Shown here: positions 57,018 to 64,000 of the stretch, in pieces
Numbering within the stretch: position 1 is the first letter of the stretch
Layout of the letters: the number at the start of each line of letters is the position of its first letter
DNA from: Odiellus spinosus
Lineage: Eukaryota; Arthropoda; Arachnida; Opiliones; Phalangiidae
DNA length: 64,000 bases
Assembly (NCBI GenBank): GCA_963920705.1
Contig: OY987225.1
Span: forward strand, 15,505,492-15,569,491
Direction: 5' to 3'
Program-made: the position numbers and the translations under genes
Notes under the pieces: generated by a model
The model's database searches: none
Told to the model about the DNA's origin: nothing
What the model saw: the letters and a program-made list of their open reading frames with translations, nothing else

Positions 57018-58403
57018 ATGAATCAAATTGCGAAGACCATCAAGCTGTTAAACTTTTATAAAAAAATATATTACTATAAAAATCGAAGGACTTGTACGTC
57101 ACAATGTTTGGCCGCTACAATACTAGCGTTTATTTTTGGATTCGTCCTTGGAGTCCTTTTACCCTTATACCTATTTACAAGCACCACTCTTTCTTTCGAC
57201 ACCAATATCCGTGGATTCATCATTTTAAACCGAGCTAATAGGCCTGATGGAGAACCCACAAAGTTAATGTCGCCCCTTAATATTATTATTAACACTTCTT
57301 ATATATTTTCGGTAGAATTCCCCCAAAAAAACGATATTGAGTACAAAGGAACTTCCCTCGATACTTTGGTTAAGAAACGGACAAACTACGCTTTAAACAA
57401 CAAACCGAATAATATAGTTCCCAACAACGGAATATTTTGGTCGGCAGAAATCGAACGACAATTACCGTGCGGTTTTGATGAAAAGTCTTTGCGTGATTGG
57501 AGATATTTTGTGAACCATAGTGCTATCGTGAAAGTCGAGGAAGGCTGCGGTCGCATGCAAAATAGGAGAGTCACCTTTGACGACGGTGTTAGAGCGTGTT
57601 CTCGATATCGTCAGAATAACGATCAAATACAGGGTGAAATATTTTCGTTTTACCTAGCGCGACTGCTTGGAATTCAAAACTTACCTCCAATGACTGTGGG
57701 AATGGTACGAGGGAATGAATGGCAATGGGAATTCGTTCGATCCTACATCGAAATGGCCCGATGGAATGCCGATAGACCTATTGTTTTAACTCAGTTCGTC
57801 GATAAACTAACTCCCTCGTATATTCCGGGAGTGTTTCGTAATTCGTCTAGACGTTTACATCCTTACGTTCGAGATCTATATGGAAAAACGAAACTTGAAA
57901 TACTCGAATTGGTTCAGTGGTCCGACTTGATCGTGTTCGACTATTTAACGGCTAATCTTGATCGCGTTGTGAACAACATGTATAACGAACAATGGAACTC
58001 TGAAATGATGTCGAGCCCGGCACATAATTTAGCGAAAAGCGAAAGCACTGGACTGCTTGTTTTTCTCGATAACGAGTCGGGTTTGTTGCACGGTTACCGA
58101 CTCTTGGACAAGTACGAGAGTTATCACTTATCGCTATTAAAGTCATTGTGCGTTTTTAAATACTCTACCGTTCGCGCGCTAGAAACTCTCCGTAATAAGA
58201 GTAACGTCTCTTATCTTTTAAAAGAAATGTTCGAAAAAATATCTCCACGAGTAAGGGATTGGTTGCCATACATTCCGGATAGGTATTTAAAAATACTGAG
58301 TGAAAGGATAAAAACGGTTTATCGACACGTTTTAGACTGTCACAAGCGTTACGGGAGTGGAGATATTCTTGGATTTCCAAGAGAATATAAGCTTAAAGAT
58401 TAA
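57018..58403 (+). CDS. fj: Four-jointed Golgi kinase (Fj/FJX1)
   Basis: Intact single-exon frame of 461 codons. Short basic N-terminus, then one membrane anchor at about residues 31-53, then a lumenal domain: a type II Golgi protein. In Drosophila, Fj phosphorylates Ser/Thr in cadherin domains of Fat and Dachsous, tuning their binding in planar polarity and Hippo growth control. Family marks seen are GIFWSAEIERQLPCGF (about 138-153), FDYLTANLDR with D315, and the catalytic metal-binding D351-N352-E353 in FLDNESG. Several N-glycosylation sites occur. Length lies near human FJX1 and below Drosophila Fj. The ATG chosen is the first in frame and leaves a normal short cytoplasmic tail. Confidence 0.95.
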   Translation: MNQIAKTIKLLNFYKKIYYYKNRRTCTSQCLAATILAFIFGFVLGVLLPLYLFTSTTLSFDTNIRGFIILNRANRPDGEPTKLMSPLNIIINTSYIFSVEFPQKNDIEYKGTSLDTLVKKRTNYALNNKPNNIVPNNGIFWSAEIERQLPCGFDEKSLRDWRYFVNHSAIVKVEEGCGRMQNRRVTFDDGVRACSRYRQNNDQIQGEIFSFYLARLLGIQNLPPMTVGMVRGNEWQWEFVRSYIEMARWNADRPIVLTQFVDKLTPSYIPGVFRNSSRRLHPYVRDLYGKTKLEILELVQWSDLIVFDYLTANLDRVVNNMYNEQWNSEMMSSPAHNLAKSESTGLLVFLDNESGLLHGYRLLDKYESYHLSLLKSLCVFKYSTVRALETLRNKSNVSYLLKEMFEKISPRVRDWLPYIPDRYLKILSERIKTVYRHVLDCHKRYGSGDILGFPREYKLKD

Positions 58404-58469
58404 TCGCTTTAAGTAATGTTCTTGGAACACGTTTATTTATGTTTCTCAAGGAAATCAAAATTGTGATAT

Positions 58470-58475
58470 AATAAA
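58470..58475 (+). terminator. Poly(A) signal of four-jointed
   Basis: AATAAA 67 bases after the four-jointed stop codon, in GATATAATAAAAAATGTG. It is the first such signal downstream, implying a short 3' UTR. Confidence 0.6.
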
Positions 58476-58614
58476 AAATGTGAAAAGGTTCCCACTATGT
58501 TCATTTGTATTTAAAAATCCTTTTTTTTTTTTCATTAATTAGACAATAAAATTGGAAGTTAGATCCTTAAATAAGAAAGATTTCGCAAAATATCTCCGAA
58601 TGTTGCTTACCTAG

Positions 58615-58984
58615 GATAGTGGCGGGTAAGTCCGTCCCAAGCTAATTCCTTCCACTTTGGTTTAAGAATGTGAATCTTTTATTTTTGTTGCTCATATTAA
58701 ACGGAAAAGGACTTATTTTAGATACTGATAAACACCCAGTTAGGAATAAAATATTTCTAGGTCATAGGACATGGTTCGGCTTATATACGACTATAATTAA
58801 CCAAGTAGCAATTTTCTCCCATTAAATTAATGTCTATGTAGCTTATAATAGCTCCTGAAATAAGGATTAAAAACAATCACGGAAATTGTAGAGATATTAA
58901 CCCGATACCACTAGCTGCAAAATCCTGTCTCATCTTGACGGCTTGATTATTTATCGAATATTAGAAAAACTATACCGACAGAGG
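58615..58984 (+). repeat. Element D, uninterrupted partial copy
   Basis: Matches 16675-16876 and then 18162-18330 continuously: AGTGGCGGGTAAGTCCG, GTGAATCTTT, GGTTCGGCT, then CCTGAAATAAGGATTAA, AACCCGATACCACT and TTATTTATCGAATATTAGAA. It lacks the 1.27-kb transposon of the other copy and so shows the empty site. It ends where an inverted repeat A fragment starts. Confidence 0.75.
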
Positions 58985-59120
58985 CCAATTCCGTAATTTG
59001 TTTATTAATCAAGTTTAAAACTTTATCTGTATATAATTCGAATACATTTGATACACGTGTTAATATAATGTGTGGTTTTATATTAACTAACAATTTATCC
59101 GAGATTAAAATATCTGAAAC
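58985..59120 (-). repeat. Dispersed repeat A fragment, inverted
   Basis: Read on the minus strand it gives TTTCAGATATTTTAATCTCG, GATAAATTGTTAGTTAATATA and AAGTTTAAAACTTGATTAATA-like landmarks of repeat A. Confidence 0.65.
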
Positions 59121-59403
59121 AAGTTGGGAAACCAAAATGTTACCACCCCGACAACAACGTGATCAAACTTTACCTAACCTTACCTAAAATATTTAAATTG
59201 ATAAGATTGTCTGTTCATAGGGACGAAATTTAAGAAAATTATTTTCAAGTTTCGCGTAACATGTTACTCTTCGATCACGCAAGTTCCAATTTTAACGATA
59301 TTATATTTTGTTAAATTATGAAATATTTTGCTCATTTCAGAACTGACTTTATTTATTAATAATTTGATGCAAAACCTAAGCTTATTATCGATTTGTCAAA
59401 CAT

Positions 59404-59680
59404 CAAAAATTGTTAACATCAAAAATGATGAAAAATTTAATTTTAATTGGGTTTTAAGGGCAATGGGAAAAATGTAAAGATTTCAGTGTCTCGACTGTGG
59501 CTGCCGGAGATATTAACACCAAAAATGATGAAAAATTAATTTTAATTGGGTTTAAAGGGCAATGGGGAAAATGTAAAGATTTCAGTGTCTCGACTGCCGC
59601 TGCCGGAGGTATTAACATCAAAAATGATGAAAAAATGAATTTTAATTGGGTTTTGAAGGCCGAGACCAGAGAAAAATTTT
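59404..59680 (+). repeat. Tandem repeat of about 100 bp, 2.5 copies
   Basis: AAAAATGATGAAAAA starts units at 59421, 59521 and 59620. Each carries TTTTAATTGGGTTT, a GGGCAATGGG phrase, AAAATGTAAAGATTTCAGTG and CTGCCGGAG. The open frame 59497-59724 follows it and has no protein features. Confidence 0.85.
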
Positions 59681-59990
59681 CGTCCGCGAATTTCAGCCCC
59701 CCTCTCTACCTCCAAGCCGATTGACCACCCCCTGGAGCGCTTGAACGGTCACTCTTTTGTTAGGCTGGAAGAAGCTTGTCCTATCATAGTAGCGGTGTCC
59801 ACTTTTAGTATAAAAAATATCTTAAAGACTCAAAGTAGATTAATTTTCATACCGTTAGTATTTATACTTGAGAAACTCCTTTTATGTTGAGAATAACGTA
59901 ATCGTAGAAATTTCGAGCTTTTACTGACTGTAGGTATCTCATAAAGCGCGTGCTAGAAACTTGCTTTTATAACCAAATCCCAATGTTTTA
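59681..59990. other. No recognisable feature
   Basis: Short stretch before dispersed repeat B with nothing recognised. Confidence 0.35.
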
Positions 59991-60550
59991 ACTTCGCTAG
60001 AAAGTAACAATTCATCCCGGTACATAAAGCTGATTCTCTCAATATTCAGCCGAAATGAGAAAAAAAAAGAAAAAAAAAACATTTTCAAGGTTTACGCGCA
60101 ATATAATCATCTATATATCCCTGTGTACTTGCCTTTATCTAAATTATGCAGTTTCAATCTTGGATACCCGTGTAAACGCATCTTTATTTAGGTTCTTCAA
60201 TCCACCCCAAGTTTGCAGCAAGCCTAAGCCAATACCGCCGTTATACCAAGTTGCTTTTTTGACTAAATGATATATATGGAAAATAACTTAGCGCGTGCTG
60301 CCAACTCAAACTGGTGTTAAATGGTCACATTTCTTTAAATTTTTGTACAATTTCTTAAATATCTTCTAAACTATCTCGAATTTTAAAATACTTTTTCGAC
60401 TACATTATTAATTAGATTAAGTTTAACCATTTTGATATTTTTAATTATAATATAAATTAATATTGCGTTTCATTTCCCTAAACGATATCACACCAAAAGG
60501 CTCATTTGCATTCACTCTAAAAAGGTAGTATATAAACCGTTCGAAGGCCT
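59991..60550 (+). repeat. Dispersed repeat B, copy 2
   Basis: Close match to 11568-12114 in the same orientation, sharing the exact right edge TATATAAACCGTTCGAAGGC. An extra A-rich run near 60060-60080 is the main difference. No coding frame. Confidence 0.8.
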
Positions 60551-61464
60551 GCAGTTAATGGCTTATTGCGATTATGACATGTTACAGAGTTCCTTTAACA
60601 CAGGTTATTTATGAATTTATATTATTAGAATGCCTATTTATCTAAAGAATATTAGGTTTAAAAACCTTACTTTATATCCAAAAAGCAAGAATCCATTCAG
60701 GTTCCATAAGAATATGGGAGGGTCGCGATTTAATAACCATCCTCCCAAACTTTGGGGAAGCAAATGTTGTCTGCTTCGAATCGATTTTTCAAGTAAATCG
60801 CTCCTGCCATCTATTATTAACCCGCGCCACTAATGAACTTGACATAATATTTTGGGTATAAAAATGGAGCCGACCGAAAAAAGATCTAAGCGTACAAATG
60901 TTGAAAATGACATTTACGAAGACCAAAGCAACTATTGAAGAAAATATTATTTATTTAAACAATATTAAGGAGGTAGACTTTTTACGAGAGCTAAATATAT
61001 TTTAAAATGATAATTTAAAATTTGCTTTAATCCATTACCTTCAGAATTTAAGCTGGAGGAGTTAAGCCTTTGTTCTTGAACTAGGGTAAAATAAACTTGT
61101 CCGATTCGCGTAATTATTAAAGAGAAATTATTATTGAAAACCAATCTAGTATTAAGATCTTTCCATCCATGGTCGTTAATAAAATTATTTACACAAATAC
61201 CCGCCAAGGAAAAGAAGACATCCAATTTATTACCATTTGGGCTGATGCTCGCCCTACTCGCTATTTTAACGAAAAATAAAATGACATATTCTAACGCCAG
61301 AGTGCGTTGTGTACGCGTGTTGCGAAAAGCAGACAAACTTTTGTTTACAAAGTTTGGTTGGATGGTAACAGAGGCTAAAGCTATGCTCCCATATTCTTAT
61401 GGAACCTGAATGGATTCTTGCTAAAAGAATACTATTCTACATTTGCTACATTTCTGTCGAATGG
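60551..61464. other. No recognisable feature
   Basis: Overlapping frames at 61336-60965 (minus) and 61134-61409 (plus) have no conserved motifs. Nothing recognised. Confidence 0.35.
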
Positions 61465-61598
61465 GCCTGTTTAATCAGATTTAACCATGGTTAATACAAA
61501 ATAAACCGAGGTTTATTGAACTGGAAAGGCTATGTAAAGCTTGGTTAAATCTGATTAAACCATGGCTAATTACGCCTCGTCTGAAGAGGGTATTACTA
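61465..61598. mobile_element. MITE, CAGACGAGGCGTAA family, copy 2
   Basis: Shares ACCGAGGTTTATTGAACTGG, AAAGGCTATGTAAA, and the right end AATTACGCCTCGTCTGAAGA with 53063-53211. The left end has diverged (GGGCCTGTTTAATCAGATTT). Inner arms AATCAGATTTAACCATGG and its inverse pair well. Confidence 0.75.
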
Positions 61599-61779
61599 TA
61601 TCGTTCGCGACTACTTGTTCGTGTTTTCTAGTTTTCATTACTGACAGACTAGAACCAAAACATTCATAAGCTACCTTTTTAACGATCCTTAATAACGACG
61701 ATTGTTTTCTGTATCGATTTGTTTTCTATATTATATACCTCTGAAGACAAGGGATTTTTCTCTCATATTGTACTAAGAA

Positions 61780-62257
61780 CCCGTGGTAACGTGGATCAGC
61801 GTCCGGCACTCGATCGTATAGCGTGCAGCGTCGAGCGCTACCTAAAAGTCATAGATATTAAATACAAGTGTATATTTTAAATTTGTATCGGACATCACGA
61901 CGTGATGTCTGGTGGGTAAGAGATGAAGTTTTTTCAATTCGATGACGTATTTCGTCTTCTTACACGACGCCAACGCCACACCGCAGTGAATACAGTACCT
62001 AAACCCCACTAGGGCTGGATCTAGCTAAAAACTCGCCGGTGGAATGCTATATGGAACGATATACAATATTTATTCTACGTCCTCTGAGTTAGTTTAAAAC
62101 TAGGTTCTGCTTTCAGGTTTCAGATGGCACAGCGAGCAACCGTAGGGGAACATCCTTCAAAGCTGAACAGGAAACATGTGTTTGGGTAAATGTAGCTTCG
62201 GCAAACGCTACACTTTTTAGCGTAACGCTCTAACTCTCGGGGTAGAACTCCACGAAG
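61780..62257 (+). promoter_or_regulatory. Likely 5' UTR/promoter region of the PHM gene
   Basis: More GC-rich than its surroundings. It contains a 9-bp perfect inverted repeat GACATCACG, A, CGTGATGTC (about 61892-61910), a possible donor GTGGGTAAGAG (61913), and a possible acceptor TTTCAG (62123) followed by a 22-codon upstream frame MAQRATVGEHPSK... that ends before the PHM start. Assignment as 5' UTR is inference from position. Confidence 0.35.
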
Positions 62258-62359
62258 ATGGTTTACAAATTAATGCTGTTCTTTTTCATAGCGTACGCAG
62301 CTAAAGCTTTGATAACCGAAGATATTTTTTTGAAAATGCCTCCAGTTAAACCCAGATAC
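62258..62359 (+). CDS. Phm: Peptidylglycine alpha-hydroxylating monooxygenase (PHM), first coding exon
   Basis: Starts MVYKLMLFFFIAYAAKA, a signal peptide, then ITEDIFLKMPPVKPRY, which sits where PHM proteins have their early FLMP-x-V-x-P segment. It ends at donor TAC, GTATGT in phase 0 after 34 codons. Secretory entry fits an enzyme that works in secretory granules. The link to the exons at 63253 and beyond rests on order, strand and this segment. The short exon that should follow, with the conserved YLCT block, was not found. Confidence 0.65.
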
Positions 62360-62601
62360 GTATGTTAATGTTTAATACTTGATAGTTTAGTTATTTTATT
62401 AACAAAAAAAAAGTAACGCGTCATTTCACCTAGAATCAAACTTACTTGTGTACGGCGTTCAAAATGCCCAAAAATGAATATATGTACATAGGTATTTATC
62501 ATTAAAAAAAAAATTGGAGCTAAAAATGTAAAAGCTTTTGAATTTATTTTCGGAATCACAGTGCCAAAAAAAAACTTATTTTCAATCAATCTTTATACAT
62601 G

Positions 62602-62882
62602 TTTTAGGTGTATATATTAATTTCTAAAGTTTGGTAAAGTTTGAATGTAAATATAAATTAGGGCTAATCATATTATTTCAGCCTTGAACAGCGCTTGTAA
62701 TGTCCAAGCATTAGGTCGGCGTTTGACCATCAAGATCTTGGACATCAAACGCCGGCCTTTTCTCTTAATGTAATGACATAACAAGCGCTACTGAAGTCTG
62801 AAATAATATGATTGACCCAAATTTATACTAACTGTACTTTCAAACTTAACCAAACTTTAAAAAATAAGTTATACACTAAAAA
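62602..62882. mobile_element. Fold-back MITE in the PHM intron
   Basis: About 280 bp whose halves pair along most of their length: AAAGTTTGGTAAAGTTTGAA with TTCAAACTTAACCAAACTTT, AATCATATTATTTCAG with CTGAAATAATATGATT, ACAGCGCTTGT with ACAAGCGCT, and GGCGTTTGA with TCAAACGCC. It sits between the first PHM exon and the copper-site exon. It could displace or hide the missing second exon. Confidence 0.75.
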
Positions 62883-63252
62883 TGTGTCTAATATAATCTT
62901 GTAATTTAAAAATCATTGTGTCCACGGTACTGTGATAATTAAATTTATAGATTGTTAAGTGCTTGAAAAGGGGTCATGGCCCGAAAGCTCGCAAGATTTT
63001 TAAAATTTTATAGATTTTCAACTGATTAATACTAAAAAAAGCTATTCCACGAAGTATACGCCTCGTTATTTAAAATTTTAGATAGCGTGTCTAATAATTA
63101 TGAAACAAATCTCCAATACGTTTTTTGGCATGGTGATTTCGAAAATAAATTCCAAAGCTGATACATTTTTAACTCTAGGTTCTATTTCATCTTACAGTTA
63201 TTTCTTTCTTATTATGTAACAATGCTAATATTCACGTTTTTTATGGGTGTAG

Positions 63253-63474
63253 TAGATTTTGTACATTCGAAGTCTACTGGAATGGAGAAAGACGCAATTC
63301 ATCATGTTCTTCTATACGGATGTAAGGTGCCGGGTTATGTGGAGAGAGACTCCCCAGATTCTGTTTGGAATTGCGGTGATAGAGATGACCCCGAAATATT
63401 AGTAAAAGCCGATGTGTGTCAGGAAGGTACCCAAATTGTTTCGAGGTTTAAAGATATCGAGGGAATACCACCAG
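63253..63474 (+). CDS. Phm: PHM copper-site exon (HHVLLYGC)
   Basis: Encodes FVHSKSTGMEKDAIHHVLLYGCKVPG and continues through VWNCGD to CQEGTQIVSR. HHxLLYGC holds the two histidines that bind one of the two catalytic coppers in PHM. The pattern of cysteines after it fits the family. The enzyme hydroxylates the alpha carbon of peptide C-terminal glycine, the first step to a peptide amide. I place the acceptor at GGTGTAG (63252) and the donor at CCAG, GTGATA (63475); the latter gives phase 1, matching the next exon. The frame as first read continues to 63527 but that tail looks like intron. Confidence 0.85.
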
Positions 63475-63570
63475 GTGATATAAAAGGGTCTACTTCTTTT
63501 TCATTCAACACCCTGACTTTAATATGATTGTCAATGGGGCTGAACTTGATCATTATTTTCATTCTAACAG

Positions 63571-63654
63571 AAACCGCATTAAAGGCTGGTTTTGGCACCG
63601 ATTTAAACTATCTAGTTCTACAACTTCACTTTGGAAATGTCAATGCCATACATA
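63571..63654 (+). CDS. Phm: PHM exon with third copper-ligand histidine (VLQLHFGN)
   Basis: After acceptor TTCTAACAG, this 84-base exon reads TALKAGFGTDLNYLVLQLHFGNVNAIH and ends at donor CATA, GTAAGT. The LVLQ(V/L)H(Y/F) block supplies the third histidine of the same copper site. It is too short and has no ATG, so frame calling misses it. The remaining exons, with the second copper site, must lie beyond the window. Confidence 0.85.
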
Positions 63655-63854
63655 GTAAGTGAAAGTTCTGATATGATTGGAAAAATAATTAATAAGGCCA
63701 TTTACAAGGTTCGAACTGAGTATCGTATGTATTATTTAAGAATATTTACATCGCTTTAAATTTTTTTTTTACGAACAAACGAATTATAAACATTATTCAT
63801 ATCTGATTGTTCGTTCTATGCATATATTATAGAAACATTTATATACTGTAGATA

Positions 63855-64000
63855 AAGCTCGGAATCGGATAATGAATAACTTAGGATATCCATTGATAAC
63901 TTGTCATTTTTCAGATATTTTAATTAATCCCGTATAAATTGTTCGTTAATATAAAACCAAAAAATATATCAACAGATGTGTATCAATAGTATGCGTATTA
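63855..64000 (+). repeat. Dispersed repeat A, cut by window end
   Basis: CTCGGAATCGGATAATGAAT, TAGGATATCCATTGATAACT, TTTTTCAGATATTTTAATTA and AATTGTTCGTTAATATAAAA follow the family order. It lies in a PHM intron. Confidence 0.8.

Noticed and set aside
63475-63527. Extension of the PHM exon to the stop at 63527
   Set aside because: The donor at 63475 gives a phase that joins the next exon in frame, and the extension does not resemble PHM.

Overview
The window is nuclear DNA of an arthropod, most likely an insect. It is AT-rich, introns interrupt the conserved genes, and AGGTT/TTAGG-flavoured simple repeats are scattered through it. Its recognisable host genes are arthropod: a CRF-like diuretic hormone (DH44) precursor, a four-jointed kinase and a peptidylglycine alpha-hydroxylating monooxygenase (PHM). 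I cannot place it to order or species. Most of the 64 kb is transposable elements and repeats.

Host genes. (1) DH44-type neuropeptide precursor, minus strand, exons 35018-34740 and 33119-32817. It encodes a 46-residue peptide bracketed by KR and GKR. (2) four-jointed, plus strand, one intact 461-codon exon at 57018-58403, with the DNE motif and a poly(A) signal. (3) The start of a PHM gene, plus strand, from 62258 to the window end, including the HHVLLYGC copper site. PHM makes the C-terminal amide that the DH44-type peptide needs, so the two belong to one biochemical route, though nothing suggests shared control. (4) An unrecognised candidate first exon, minus strand, 9122-8781, with an MG start and a strong splice donor.

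Mobile DNA, left to right. 1-3861 is a 5' LTR, gag-pro and broken pol of a Ty3/Gypsy-type element (minus strand), inserted into a non-coding repeat called U here. U recurs at 19301-21658, 21659-23973 and 24149-26463. The last two form a palindrome with two 2,516-bp arms and a 107-bp spacer. 12836-14791 is a head-to-head mariner-like fold-back. 16285-19245 is a three-level nest of elements whose insertion order can be read. 27294-28180 is a P-element-like transposon with CATGG ends, a 7-8 bp target duplication and a relic THAP exon. 30340-31300 is a second decayed Gypsy pol.

36407-41678 is a structurally complete 5.27-kb DNA transposon: 8-bp target duplication TTCTGACC, 16-bp inverted ends, GATTTCG-rich arrays inside both ends, and a decayed transposase gene I cannot assign to a superfamily. 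It is the best candidate for something undescribed. Other MITEs, fold-backs, tRNA-derived repeats and four sizeable minisatellites fill the rest; the largest is a 1.44-kb array of a 20-bp unit at 54030-55471.

All calls come from reading the sequence. Family names rest on remembered motifs, not on searches. Repeat boundaries are good to a few bases where target duplications are quoted and to tens of bases elsewhere.
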